From Hevea brasiliensis (Eukaryota > Streptophyta > Magnoliopsida > Malpighiales > Euphorbiaceae), in contig NC_079498.1 in the NCBI RefSeq assembly GCF_030052815.1, forward strand, positions 79,842,992-79,906,991: a stretch of DNA of 64,000 nucleotides. Direction: 5' to 3'. The translations under genes and the position numbers were made by a program. The notes under the pieces were generated by a model. That model worked only from the letters and a program-made list of their open reading frames with translations. It had not been told where the DNA came from and did no database searches. Numbering within the stretch: the stretch's first letter is position 1; each line of letters opens with the position of its first letter. Positions 24,176-37,065 of the stretch are shown piece by piece.

Positions 24176-26493
24176 CATACCTAATGAGTTACCGAACTAC
24201 ACCTACCGATAACCCATTAGTTATGCTATAAGGGATTTTAAACAAATGATATCTTTTTATCTTATCAATTCTTTTGCGGAAAACTGCATGAGAATAGTTA
24301 AAATTCAATGTAAACATTCATTCGAAATAATGATAGACTAAATATTGCAAAGGTTACATTTCCATAAGTCTCAAAATAAAATACAAATAATTACAAACTC
24401 AAAATACTTTAGTAATGCAGTGCTTTTTAATACAAACTGCTCAATGTCCGTACATCCATACATATAGGTACAAAATGCATCCAAATGAATCACAAGGGTA
24501 TACCTAACGTAAATACCCACAATCAATACCAAAATACTGCTTCCAAGTCTCTCACTCGACAGCCTTCTCCTTTCCCTTACCTGCGACAACATAAAGAACC
24601 TATCGCTGAGTATATTACTCAGTGGTGCACAACTAATAACTTTAAAACTTAAGGTAAAATACAATTTATCAAAGCATGATAAATCACATTTTTCTTAAGC
24701 ATGAAAACTTCACAATAGTTCTAAGTCCATAAGAGCCATTTATTGGAATAACATTTCAAATGAGAAATCACACTTCATAAATCACAATTCACAAAGCATT
24801 AGTGTTGCCAACATCAACACACAGTTTAGGCCGTGACACAAAATTTCATGATCAGTGCCGTGTTGTACACCACGATAAAGCAATCTCAACCTTACTAACC
24901 GTTATTAATGAGGGAAGGGCTAGCTAGCTAATGAGTACTCATATAGTCTTACCCCACTAACCGTTATTAATGGGAGACACAATCAATATCCATTATCAAC
25001 CCCAAGTAGTCGTTACTACTAGGGAGTTTCGAAAGGGACTGTCATGCTAACTATGGTTTCAAAACATTTTTCAAAAGTTTTCCACTCAATAATCACATTT
25101 ATAAACCAATAAACACATTCAAATCATCATAATATCCATATAGAGGTGGCAACACCCAAATTTCTCAAATGCAAGAGAAAAACCATATTTTAGTCAAAGT
25201 AAACTTGTGCAAAGCAAACTCATTCAAATAAACACATTCCAAATAATTTACAAGTTTAAAAACGAAGAAAATGTTAGTTGTGCACAAACCTTCAATAATT
25301 CTCCTTCCTTGTTACCTACTTCTCCTTGTTCGTTCTAACTTCTTTTTCTACTGAAAATACACAAATAGAATACCTCAATACTAATCTCAATTGCTGCTAA
25401 GAACTCATTACATGAATGTCTAATGTATCCCAAGTTAGCATTGTAAATTTTAGAAAATTTTGGTTTTCTGGCAGCTTGGTATATTAAAATTTGAACCCAA
25501 TTTTTACCTAGTTTCAATCATAATTTGGTGAGGTGTTCTCCATGAAAATTGTCCTTTTAGGTCTCATCTTTATTTCCCTTTTTGAATCACTTCATTTGGA
25601 GTTGTGTAGCCAAAGTTATAGTCAAATGAATTTTACTGTTCACGTGAGGCTGATTGCGGCAGCTTTGGTGACTTAAATTTGGCTAACAATTTGATTGGGT
25701 TACATTCATAATTTGGCTCCAAGTTCTTCATATGAAATGTTCTACTATGTTTTAAGTTTTCATTGGTTCAAGAATCACCTAAATCGAAGCTTTCTAGAGA
25801 GAGTTATAGCTATTTAAAATTTACTATTTATGTTACTGTTCATGTGCTGGCAGATTTATCAACTCAATTTTTCTCAGCAATTTGGTTCGGTTACGATTGT
25901 AATTAGGCTTCAAGTTCTTCATACGAAATGTTTTACTATGTTTTAAGTTTCTATCGGTTCAAGAAACACCTAAATCAAAGTTTTCTAAAGAGATTTATGG
26001 CCTTACAAAGTTTACTATTCATATGGTCAATTTGTAGATTTCCAGATTTTCTGCAGATTTGGTGACTCAATTTTGCTTAGCAATTTGATTGGGTTAAGTT
26101 CATAATTTGGCCTTAAGTTCTTCATATTAATTTTGTCATAATGGAAATGAAAGTTTAAGTTTTTATTTCTTAAATTTTCCCTTACATATTTTTACTTGAA
26201 TTTTTCTTCAATTTTTACCCCATAATTCAATTCATTAATTTCATTTAATTTAATTCACATTTTGGTCAAAAGTCAACTCTTGAGGTGAATTGACCAAAAT
26301 GCCCCTCATCGGGTCATAATCCTTCTTTTTATAATACCCGATGAGTCCTTAGATTTTTTGTTCACTTGAATTTTTATTGTGTCTATCTCAATTAATTTTC
26401 CATTTATTTTTAGTCCTCAAGGTGTCATTGAATAGTACTAGTCACAGACAAAAAAATGATACTATTCATAACTTGGAGGTTCGGGGTGTTACA
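24176..26493 (-). mobile_element. Truncated antisense LTR of the H4 family joined to H2 pol
   Basis: Matches the H4 LTR from the CATACCTAATGA point onward, lacking the first ~50 plus-strand bases, and ends GGGGTGTTACA. It also lacks ~1.3 kb relative to H4 (jump near 26120), including the splice-donor region. It contains repeated blocks (AGCAATTTGATTGGGTTAAG to GTTATGGCC) at 25685-26100. I see no target duplication, and the right side is an unrelated Tat-type element. This is probably a deletion junction rather than a clean insertion. Confidence 0.85.
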
Positions 26494-26925
26494 AAATTAA
26501 TAGCGCATAAACCAAAAAAGATGAGATATGCACAAATTTATTCATGGCATAAGAATATAATTATCAAAAGAATAAATGTACAATTTTGTGGCTAAGAATA
26601 CAGAAATAAATCTCATAAACATCCTCAGTTAATTTTGAAGTCTCTCAATTATCATCGTTTCAAGTGACCTTCTGAAAAGCGTGCTGCGTATTTTACAGTC
26701 CCTCGATCTTGGAATCCTCCTTGTTTCTTCGTCGTCTTCGACTAGAAGTGCCCTTCCGGGTTTTCACTCCTAGCTCCTTTTTTTTTTTTGGCTCTCTTTT
26801 CCAAGGCGTCCTTTTGGATTTTCACCCTTCGTTCATTTTGCAGAAAGTGCCTTTTTAGCTTTTTGCCTTCTTTCCCTCATTTTGCTAGGAGCGCCCTTTT
26901 GGGTTTTCACCCCTACTCTTTTTTT
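26494..26925 (-). other. 3' noncoding part of a Tat/Ogre-like element
   Basis: No convincing ORF. It lies just downstream (minus sense) of the integrase stop and contains repeats of a CCC/TTTTGG-rich motif (GCCCTTTTGGGTTTTCACCC and variants at 26760-26910). It is presumed 3' untranslated region. No LTR boundary is identified before the H4-type LTR at 26493. Confidence 0.5.
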
Positions 26926-28497
26926 TTATGCATAGTACCTTTTCATAGCATCTGCATTCACCGGCCTTGGCAATTCTTCCCCATCCATGTGAGTTAAGAT
27001 GAGTGCACCACTAGAAAATGCTTTTTTAACCACATAAGGCCCTTCATAAGTTGGTGACCATTTTCCCCGAGAATCACTTTGATTTGGGAGGATCTTCTTT
27101 AGAACTAGATCTCCTGATTGCAATTCGCGTGGGCGTACGTTCTTATCGAATGCTCTAGCCATCCTCCTTTGGTACAGCTGACCATGGCATACTGCCATTA
27201 GTCTTTTCTCATCTATCAAATTCAGCTGATCTAACCTTGATTGAACCCATTCTGTCTCATCTAGTTCTGCCTCTTTTAAAATCCTTAAAGAAGGAATTTC
27301 TACCTCAATTGGCAGAACAACTTCCATCCCGTAGACCAGCGAATATGGAGTTACCCCAGTTGACGTTCGTACTGTAGTGCGATAGGCATGAAGCGCAAAG
27401 GGAAGCATATCATGCCAATTTTTATAAGTGACTGTCATTTTTCCAATTATTCGCTTGAGATTTTTATTGGCAGCTTCTACAGCTCTATTGATCTGGGGTC
27501 GGTATGGCGATGAATTAAGATGTCGAATCTTATATTGATCACACAACTTCAGAATCTTCAGACCATCAGATTTTTGGCATTATCAGTGACAAACTCCCTA
27601 GGAAGACCATACCGGCAGATAATATTATTCTTGAAAAATTTCAGAAAGGTGTTCTGAGTGATGTGAGCATATGAAGTTGCTTCAACCCATTTAGTGAAGT
27701 AGTCGATGGCTACTAAAATGAATCTGTGCCCATTGGACACTTTTGGGTTAATCAGACTAATTACATCGATACCCCACATTGCAAAAGGCCATCGTGAGGC
27801 GAGATTATAGAGCTGATGAGGCGGAACATTTATTTGATTAGCATAAATTTGGCATTTGTGACACTTCTGAAAGTACTCAATGCAATCCTTTTCCAAGGTA
27901 GTCTAGAAGTAACCCCACCTTAAGATCTGCTTTGCTCTCATATATCCATTACTATGAGTAGCATAGTTCCCCTCATGGGTTTCAAATAGAATTCTTCTTG
28001 CTTCTTTGGCATTTACGCACCTTAACAACTCACCATTGGAGCTTTTCTTGTATAAGATTTCTCCACTGGGGAAGTATCCCATTGCTAATCTTCTAATCAT
28101 TCTCCTTTTGTTTCTACTTGCCTCGAGAGGATATTCCCTATTTTTTATGTAAACTTGGACATTATGATACCAGGGTTTGCCATTTGTTTTTTCTTTGATC
28201 ATAAAGTAGTATGCCAGCTCATTTCTTACTTTGATTTGCAATAATTGCATTATTTGCCCTTCCTCCATTTGAGTCGTCACCGCCAGAGTAGCTAAAGCAT
28301 CAACAAATTAGTTCTTATCCCGGCTTAAGTAAAAGAAAGAAATCTCCTCAAATTCCTTGATTAGTTTAAGGAGATATTTTTTATACGGGATCAGTTTCGG
28401 GTCTTTAGTTTGCCATTCCCCTTTGACTTGGTAAATGATCAAAGATGAATCCCCATACACCTCTAATTTTTTTGTCTTCATTTCAATGGCTGCCTGT
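26926..28497 (-). pseudogene. Tat/Ogre-type Ty3/gypsy pol fragment: RNase H and integrase
   Basis: Minus strand. A second RNase H-like segment (YGDSSLIIYQVKGEWQTKD and SRDKN then a stop, FVDALATLA) is followed by the zinc-binding region (HEGNYATHSNG, CHKCQIY) and the core: WGIDVISLINPK (first Asp), FVTDNAKN (second Asp), NRAVEAANKNLKRI (Glu). The C-terminal part includes RPRELQSGDLVLKK and GPYVV. These motifs fit the Tat/Ogre lineage and not the chromoviruses around it; there is no chromodomain. Stops at ~28310 and ~27902 and a frameshift at ~27550 break it. The N-terminal side is cut at 28497 by a Copia-type LTR. Confidence 0.88.
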
Positions 28498-29279
28498 TGT
28501 TAGTAGTATGCCCTAGAGCATATCATTTAGTATGTATCTTGTACATATTTTATTAATAAAAGGCATTTTCACTTTTCCGTTTACATAATATATTTATGTG
28601 TAATAGAAAAGGTCCATTGATATTTTGTTAGAAATTCTATTCTTAAGTTGTTAAGAATATGAGTGACAGTATTTCTAGCACAAAGTATCATAAATTGGTT
28701 CACAATCGAGGATACTTCACAATAAGGACATGACTTATCTAGAAAGATTGTAATAATGTTTGTTCCCAAGTTATTTATATGAGATGTAAATAAGATGGAA
28801 TGGTGAGTCTCATGCCACATAACAAACATGATAGGCATTTATACATGATAAGTAGGCCGAACCAGTGACATTTATGACAAGCACATGGAGTTTACTCTTG
28901 TCAATGTATTGTCATAAATCATATCAGTGTATATAATCTTTAGACCTGAGATAGCACAGTTATCTTGTATATAGGTAGTTTGAGTTTGATACTGCTTTCA
29001 TACTTGTACTGTGTATGGGTATATGGTCATTTGTTGGCTCCTACTAGTTATATATGGAGGTAGGTGTTGATCAAGATGAAATCTGTTACCCTAAGTAAAT
29101 AGGGATAAAATCCTATGTTCATTTAATTGTTCTTGATGTTTCAAGTTCCTAGCCAGGACAAATAGATTTAATCAGAAAAGAGTTTCTGATGAGAAAATCT
29201 TTTTAATCAAGAACTGGAATTAAAAGAGAACATAATATTCATAGCAAATGGGGTTTGACATAAACCATGACTCCAGCTC
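28498..29279 (+). mobile_element. Copia-type LTR fragment, sense
   Basis: Begins TGTTAGTAGTATGCCCTAGA and is related, in opposite orientation, to 37066-39043 (shared AGAATATGAGTGACAG, CCTAGAGCAT and a GGGGTTTGAC segment near the end). It is truncated at 29279, where H3's left LTR begins abruptly. I infer Copia because the antisense relative abuts Copia RT. ORFs inside are spurious. Confidence 0.65.
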
Positions 29280-30672
29280 AGGTTTGACCTAATTTTACAC
29301 CACTTTGTGTTCAGTTTTAGGGCAAGGTTTCTTCACCAAAATTGTTACATTATGTCTTAACCAATTTCCAGTTATACCTATTTGAATGAGTAAGGGTCAA
29401 GCTGTCCAAAATTGAACATCACACATTCACAATCCCATTTCAATTTTAACCATTCAAACACATTCTAAATTACACCAATTAACCATTTTAAACCTTAATT
29501 AGGTCAAGATACATCAATTTATCAAATTCTCAAATTTTTTCCGCAAAACCTTAAGGGTCAAGAACCCTAATTTTCTAATTATCACAATTGATAAAATTGA
29601 AGTATACTAATAAACTATTCTTACTCATCTAAGCATAAATACACCTTTAATTAGATTAGAACACTTTAATTCCCCTTAAGTGCCAAGCCAACTGAAATTC
29701 CTCCCTCCTCCCAATCATGCAAATTTTCAATTTTCTTCATGTAATTCCATCAAAACTAACTTAATTTTAATCAATTTTCACTAAAGAAGAAGATTAAATT
29801 ACTTACCTCACTTGAGCTTTTTAAATCTTTCAATTCTCCTCCAATTTCTCCACTTTCTTTCTCCCAATCTTCTTCTCAAGGCTTAATAACAATTTTTAAC
29901 TAAGAGATTTAGGGGGTTTATAATTAAAATTAAGGTTAAGAAAGCTTGAAAACAAGCTTTCATGGTGGAAATGGAAAAGAAGAGAGAGGAACAAGAGAGA
30001 GAGGGGTGCTCACAGCAAAGGAAGAAGAAGAACTAAAAAAAAAATTTGTTTTTTCTTTATTTATTTGACTTAGTCAAATACTTAATTAAATTATAATTAA
30101 TTTTGAGGTCATGCATGATGTCACTTATATGATGTCATTAATCTTTTGTTTTCTTTTCTTTTCCTTTCTTATTCCCCACTTCTTCAATTTAATTATATAT
30201 TTCACAATTTTAATTTCTCACTTTTTATTGGACAGTTAGGTCATGAATCACCTTTAGGGGTGAATTGACTGACCAATTTGCCCATCGTCGGTCTAATCCG
30301 ATTTACTAAAAATTCAGTATTTCTTTCGGAACCCTGATTTAATTATTTGATCTGGTTCTCTATCTTTTTCTGTGATTCTCACATTTCCCCTAGCTTCGTA
30401 ATTTTTCCTAGAACTGCGGCGTCATAATGTCCCGTACGAAATTAGGGTTTTGACTAATCTCGCAGTCACCTATGGCTGTGACCCCCGGCTCATTTATCCT
30501 TTTATGTTCTATTTTTTTTTATCTGTATTTACCCTTCTGGTAATCACTATTAATTTTTATTCAGGGCTTTTCTAGATGGCTTCAATATAGTTCTAATTCT
30601 CTTAATTGTCCGGACTGACACCGGTCACTGGAACAATGAGATGCACAGAATTATGCATATAGAGGTGTTACA
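29280..30672 (-). mobile_element. H3 3' LTR, truncated
   Basis: Matches 35635-37065 of the right LTR. Keeps the splice donor GAG|GTAAGT (GT ending at 29816, 856 bp in), the hairpin AAAGCTTG/CAAGCTTT (29940-29959), an RY motif CATGCATG (30110-30117) and a damaged 5S-like block (30462-30500). Ends TGTTACA at 30672, directly followed by the polypurine-tract complement. Confidence 0.9.
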
Positions 30673-32094
30673 ATTCTCCTCCCCTTAAAAGAAATTTCGT
30701 CCTCGAAATTTTGCCCACTGTCTGTCCTTAAATAATCGGATGTATTGTTTTCTCACTTCTCTCTCACATTTCTATGTTGCTTCATAGTCTGAATAATGGT
30801 CCATAATAAATATTTTTCCTAATGTCATTCCTTTAACATCCTCATCCTTACTTTTCTATTTACTTCTTTTTCCATTCCACAAATTAACTTTGATTATTTC
30901 ATCCTTCAGTCTTATTTTCTTCCTTGACTCGACTATTGAGTCAAAATTTAGTACCTCTTAACATCCCTAATAAATTCACTATACTTCAATATTACTCTGT
31001 TTTGGTCCTCTGATTATTCTAGTCAGCACTCTCTCACTGATATTCATAACGTTTATTACATTTGCATCAACTATTCAAATTTTTACTTCCACATCTCTTT
31101 TATCTATCGATATTCTATAGTTTATTTTTCACTGGTTTGAAATCAGTGTCTTCTTTTTTACTTAACTATAAACTAGCCTCTAATATCTTAAGAAGGGGGT
31201 CAACAAAACTCTCCTTTTTCTCTTGTCATATACCAGTCATAATCTAGTCATTATGGTCCGCAGAATAGAATTGTGCTCTTTCGAAGAAATACCTGGCCAA
31301 TTATTCTTATCCTATCCTTGTCTTAATTAGAACATCATTTTACAATTTATGATTATCATCCATAGCATCCTGTCTCCTTCAGGGGAATAAAATTTTTCTT
31401 TGTGCCTTACTGTTACACTAATATAATATTGTTTTTCACTAAACTTTAGGCGAAAGATCCATGACAATATCAAAATAATTATAAACCCCATATTAGAGAC
31501 CATATGACTTTACTGTATAGGTGTTATCATTAATTTATGACTATACTAAAATCTATAGTTTTATAATGATTTTTTATGTATCGTAGTTCATGTTAGATAA
31601 CTGAGTCAATGACTCTAGCTATCTTATAACTATAACCTTTCGATATTCTAACTTTAGAGTTTTAAATCCCTAAGTAGGATTTTCAAACTCATTTCTAATA
31701 ATAAAATTCTGTCCTGGCATAGCCATACCAAAACAGATGTCATTTACAAACACCCTTATCTTAGTGCACTATCGGGTAGTACGTAGCTCTACACAATAAT
31801 CATAAGTCGGTACTGTAATCTGCAGCTTATAGTACAAACATTAAGAATATTGCATAGTTACTACGATACATTCCAATAGATTAAACTTTCCTATATTTTT
31901 TCCTTTTCAAATCACTAATATCCTAAACTTATTCTGATTACAATATCCATTGACAATTACTAGTAGTAACATCTTTGCCCTAATCTAGAGCAATTATATT
32001 ACCACTATTCATCTTGGGTCTTCTAACTTGCACTAAATAAACACGCTAAAAAATCTAGAAGTTGTTATATTCTAGAAAAATATCTTTAAAATGG
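30673..32094 (-). pseudogene. H3 polypurine tract, chromodomain remnant and decayed interior
   Basis: 30673-30720 is the complement of the polypurine tract and of the GGACGAAATTT end of pol. About 30716-30805 translates (minus, with a stop) to a YSDYEAT...REVRKQY..LF pattern, the end of the chromodomain. From ~30850 to 32094 I recognise nothing: AT-rich, no long frame, no RT or integrase motif. It may be strongly decayed pol or foreign sequence. Confidence 0.65.
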
Positions 32095-32928
32095 CTAGTC
32101 ATTAACAAATCTAAATTTATTTCCATGCAAGGAAATAGCAACAGAACACCCAATTCTGACATGCAAATATATTGAATCGAAATCCCATAGTACATAATTA
32201 TTCCTTTTAAAAACTAAGAACATACCAGTAGCTATGTCTAAAGTCTCTACTTCTTCCCCCTGGTACCTGGAGTACACACTGGCTAGTTCACTACTCTGTT
32301 CAGGTTGATTCATTATGCTACGATTACCAGTAGCACTGCCTCTATCTCTAACTCTGCCCATATTAACCATTTGTGGAGCTCTAGAGATAAGACCTCGGGC
32401 TGATCTCTTTAGTGCAATATGTGGCATATGTTGACGTGCTCTAGTACAATCCCTAGCGAAATGTCCACGTGCATCACAATTATAGCAGGCTCTAGTGGCC
32501 TTACGATAAATGTCCCTATGCAGTTTGCCACAAGAGTCGCAGATACAAAGAGGATAGGAACTTTTGATTGTTTGATGACTGGATCTTGGTGGTCTCTACC
32601 TTGAAGATCCGTCTCTATCATATCCATGAGCTCGGGGTCCTTCAAATTCTTTTCTCTTCCCCAAATTACTACTCGAACTCTAACCCATAGGTTTCTCACT
32701 CTTCTCTATTCCATGTTGCCCTTGTGGGGGTTGGGTTTGTGCTTGGACTTGGGCTGACAAATTATCAGCCATTTTTTGAAAGAAAGTGGCCAATTGCTAA
32801 GCCATTTGTGCAGTAATTTGTATAGATGGGGCTGGTACAGTTGGGCCTTCGACACTCTAAGGAGTTAGGGCCTCACCTTGTACTTCCACTGTCACAGACT
32901 ATTCTATTGTCTCATCCTTCTCTTCCAT
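32095..32928 (-). pseudogene. H3 gag remnant with CCHC knuckle and protease stub
   Basis: Start ATG at 32928 (MEEKDETIE, paralogous to the H2 start). After a PQ-rich linker the capsid domain is missing. The nucleocapsid is present: a first cluster CDSCGKLH and a perfect CX2CX4HX4C knuckle (CYNCDARGHFARDC, ~32445-32490). The tail leads into the start of the protease, where the active-site region is degenerate (WDFDSIY). Multiple stops; a relic that may only retain RNA signals. Confidence 0.82.
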
Positions 32929-33112
32929 ATATTTTCACAGGATTTTCTATTTCCTGTACAACCAACACAAGGAGATTTCTCCTTGTCAGTTCATATTTAT
33001 GATGTAAATGTACTATATGTATCAAACATTCGAGCAGTTGTACTTATCGAAAAATTATTTCAAATTCACAATTCAAAATTTACATTAAAACTTGCTCTGA
33101 TACCACTAAACA
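32929..33112 (-). promoter_or_regulatory. H3 leader: PBS, LTR-complementary motif, splice acceptor
   Basis: PBS complement TGCTCTGATACCA at 33093-33105 (sense TGGTATCAGAGCA, initiator tRNA-Met). The motif GTACAACTGCTC (sense, 33032-33043) is complementary to TTGAGCAGTTGTAC in the H3 LTR (33673-33686). An acceptor TTGTGTTGGTTGTACAG ends with exon start at 32953, 25 nt before the gag ATG. Confidence 0.82.
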
Positions 33113-36100
33113 TGTCACACCCTACTCCTCGTAAGATGTAACATGATCCCGTAGTACACCTAATGAATTACCGTACTTCGCCTACTGGTAGCCTATTAAA
33201 TATACTACAAGGGATTTTAAAACTATTTCCAATCATTTTTATAGTGGTGGGAACGTTGAATATTTATTAAAAAGCCTTTAATTGAAATTTTGGTCATGGA
33301 TTAAATCCTCAATTAAAATCTGGTGTTACGAAATTTTTTCAAAATTTCGGCAGAGTGCTGGCTATATTTTGAGAAAACAGTTCTTCAAAACCTGAAAAGA
33401 AAAACACTTCCAATATCTTTCCTCAACCACAACTCCAATAAACTCAATTTCATCTCCCAATTCAATACAAGCAACTCAATTCAATTTTCAAGTCAAACTC
33501 ATCATAAAGGAAACAATTCATTCATTACCAAACTCAGAAAGAATTTTGAATATTACATTCATTAAGGTAATAAAATTTATATTACAAAATTATACAGGTA
33601 AATAAAAATGTCAAATTTACATTACAATAATTTGCATTTAATTACATACTAAAATATTTTACAAGAGTTTTTGTACAACTGCTCAAATAAAATTACATAT
33701 ATATAATCACATGAATACATCAAAATCTAATACACTAGGGTATACCTATGATATACCTGGAGCTAGTCCCAATGTGTCTTCAAGGAATCTTACTCAGCTG
33801 CTCTATATTCCTTTCACCTGCGACAGCATACAAAGCTATCGCTGAGCGGTGAATTCAATGGTACACAACTATAATTTAAAATATAATACACTATACATTG
33901 ACAAAATTATAGCAAAGAATTTGGACATCTTGAAATTCATCAAATCAAGGTCAATATTTTCAATTATATAAATCAAGTAATTAAGTGACCTTAGTTAATA
34001 ATTAAAATTTTTCAATCATAATTGGTCATTTGAAACAGTTCCATCAACTATAAAAATAGTTATTACAAAACAAATAGTCTCTTTCAAATCAATTTTACTC
34101 AAATAATAGTTTAAAATCACCATTTCTCACTTTCTAAAACCATTTTTTATCTCACTAACTATGCCGGACTAATCCATAAGGGTCATCTTCAAAGTGATTC
34201 TAACTCTCTTTGGTCGGGGAAGTCGAATCGTGATTCTAGCTCCCTATGGTCAGGGAGATCGAATTATCATGCACATTATAACACCACAACAATGTAACTT
34301 CTGAAAGGGCCATGAGAAACTTAGATCTAACCTCTAATAAGAGGAGAATCTAAGTATGTGCACGTACCAAGGTAATCAAAACAAAGCTAACTCTAGTGTC
34401 TCCTCAACAAATGAGGGACAGGTAATAACTTAGTCAAGCATCTATAGTGAGATATAAAACACATCATGAATCTCTTTGTCCTTTTTGTGAGCATAAATCA
34501 CAATACAATTCAATTCAAAGTCAATTCCAATATCCAATAATTTTTTTATGCCCATCACAATTCAAAATATATTTAATCCATTTCCCATGTTAAGTATAAA
34601 CCATTTTTCAAATCAAATTTTCCATGTAAACCATGTAAACGTATTTCAATCAAAATTTTTCAAAAGCCAATTTCATTCAATTCATAACAAAATAAAATCA
34701 TAATTAATTTCATTTTCCAAAACTAAACTCATTCATACCATAACACATTTCAATAATCATTGAAATAAATTCAATAATTGGTAAACATAATACATAAAGA
34801 AACTAAAATCATTTAATCAAATAAAATATGCAAAACATGAACAATTTAAAACTAGTTGTGCACAAACCTCTTTTGTTGACTCAATTTACTCCAATTTTCT
34901 TTTTTCCTTCGAAGATCCCTTTCCAACTGAAACACATAAATTTAAAGTGCTTCAGCATCCATTCAATCCATTTCTAATAATTAATTCCAATAATTTCTTT
35001 GCAAACTTATCCTACTCATTACGGTTCTTTACATTTTTGTGTATGGTGATACTATTCATAGCATTATTCAAGTCAAAATGTTGACTTTTTCCTTCTAAAT
35101 AGGTTTATTAACTCTAATTGCACCCACATACCACATTTTGAATGTCAAATTTGTTGGCATTGATTGCCAATTAAATTTCCAAACTACCTAAGTAAAATCC
35201 CAAAAATTCAATTTTGGGTCACAAGATTCTACTATTCCATTGGTCTATCTATAGTGGAATTTTGGCCAACTTTCCTTCATCAAAGTTGTTCCTTAATGTG
35301 TCTTCTTTAATTCTCCTTTTAAATCACTCCATTTGGAGTTTTGTAGCTCAAGTTATGGCCATTTTTTTAAGGCTGGCCAGATTAGTCTAAACCCAGATTC
35401 TGGGTACCAAATTTGATTTTGGCAGTTTTGAGCAACCAACTTTGGTTGACAATTTGACTTGGTTATGGGTAGAATTTTGGTTTGTATTCTTTATGAAAGT
35501 TGTAGTACTATGTCATAGCTTTCTAATGGTTCAAAAATTAGGTCATTTTGACCTGTCTAGGCCAAGTTATGGCCAAATGAACAAACACTGTTCATTTGGT
35601 CATTTCTGTACAATGGCAGTGTGCCAATTCTGGGTTTGACCTAATTTTACACCACTTTGTGTTCAGCTTTAGGGCAAGGTTTCTTCACCAAAATTGTTAC
35701 ATTATGTCTTAATTTTCATCTTCAATTAGCATCACACCAATTGGAGCAACCAATTTCCAGTTATACCTATTTGAATGGGTAAGGGTCAAGCTGTCCAGAA
35801 TTGAACATCACACATTTACAATCCCATTTCAATTTTAATCATTCAAACACATTCTAAATTACACCAATTAACCATTTAAACCTCAATAAGGTCAAGGTAC
35901 ATCAATTTACCAAATTTTCAAATTTTCCCTCCAAAATCCTAAGGGTCAAGAACCCTAATTTTCTGATTATGACAATTGATAAAATTGAAGTGTACTAATA
36001 AACTATTCTTACTCATCTAAGCATAAATACACCTTTAATTAGATTAGAACACTTCAATTCCTCTCAAGTGCCAAGCCAACCGAAATTTCTCCCTCCCCCC

Positions 36101-37065
36101 AATCATGCAAATTTTCAATTTTCTTCATGTAATTCCATGAAAACTAACTTAATTTCAATCAATTTTCACTAAGGAAGAAAATTAAATTACTTACCTCACT
36201 TGAGCTTTTCAAATCTTCCAATTCTCCTCCAATTTCTCCACTTTCTTTCTCCCAATCTTCTTCTCAAGGCTTAATAACAATTTTTAACTAAGGGATTTAG
36301 GGGGTTTATGATTAAAATTAAGGTTTAGAAAGCTTGAAAATAAGCTTTCATGGTGGAAATGGAAAAGAAGAGAGAGGAACAAGAGAGAGAGGGGGTGCTC
36401 ACGGTAAAGGAAGAAGAAGAATTAAAAAAAAAAATTTCTTTATTTGTTTGACTTAGTCAAATACTTAATTAAATTATAATTAATTTTGAGGTCATGCATG
36501 ATGTCGCTTGTATGATGTCATTAATCTTTTATTTTATTTTATTTTCTTTTCTTATTCCCTACTTCTTCAATTTAATTATATATTTCACAATTTTAATTTC
36601 TCACTTTTTATTAGACAATTAGGTCATGAATCACCTCTAGGGGTGAATTTACCAATTTGCCCCTCACCGATCTGATCTGGTTTACTAAAAATTCAGTATT
36701 TCTTCCGAAACCCTGATCTAATTATTTGATCTGGTTCTCTACCTTTTTCTGTGATTCTCACATTTTCCCTAGCTTGGAAATTTTTCTTAGCACTGCAGTG
36801 TCACAACGTCCTGTACGAAATTAGAGTTTTGACTAATCTCGTAGTCACTTCCCGATGGGTCACCCATCGCTGTGACCCCCGGCTCATTTAACCTTTTATG
36901 TTTTATTTTTCTGATCTGTATTTACCCTTCTGGTAATCACTATTAATTTTTGTTCAGGGCTTTTTTAGATGGCTTCAATATAGTTATAATCCTCTTAATT
37001 ATTCGGACCGACACCCGTCACCGGAACAGTGAGATGCATAAAACTATGCATATAGGGGTGTTACA
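33113..37065 (-). mobile_element. H3 5' LTR (3953 bp)
   Basis: TGTCACACCC at 33113 to GGTGTTACA at 37065. Contains the 5S-like block 36847-36893, RY motif 36493-36500, exon-1 hairpin 36329-36348, donor GAG|GTAAGT (GT ending 36194, 871 bp in), the inverted repeat around 35570-35605, the double-hairpin region near 33817-33860 and TTGAGCAGTTGTAC. Its right flank is the Copia-type LTR; no target duplication can be tested because the left end is lost. Confidence 0.92.
36847..36893 (-). promoter_or_regulatory. 5S rRNA-like segment in the H3 LTR (best-preserved copy)
   Basis: Minus-strand sense shows GGTTAA, GATGGGTGACC, three variable bases, then CGGGAAGT. Plant 5S rRNA has GATGGGTGACC, three bases, TGGGAAGT at box C. 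Here the block has also become a palindrome, CGATGGGT-C-ACCCATCG. Confidence 0.72.

Larger units (their letters stand above)
29280..37065 (-). mobile_element. H3: deletion derivative of a giant-LTR chromovirus
   Basis: Minus-strand element: 5' LTR 33113-37065, PBS 33093-33105, leader, gag remnant, ~1.3 kb of unrecognised decay, chromodomain remnant, polypurine tract and a truncated 3' LTR 29280-30672. The internal region is only 2.44 kb, so protease through integrase is essentially absent and mobility would need helper proteins. The two LTRs are visibly very similar, apart from a ~40-bp indel near 29370/35728. Confidence 0.9.

Noticed and set aside
24176..26493. H2 3' LTR
   Set aside because: It is antisense to H2, belongs to the H4 LTR subfamily, is truncated and lacks an adjoining polypurine tract.
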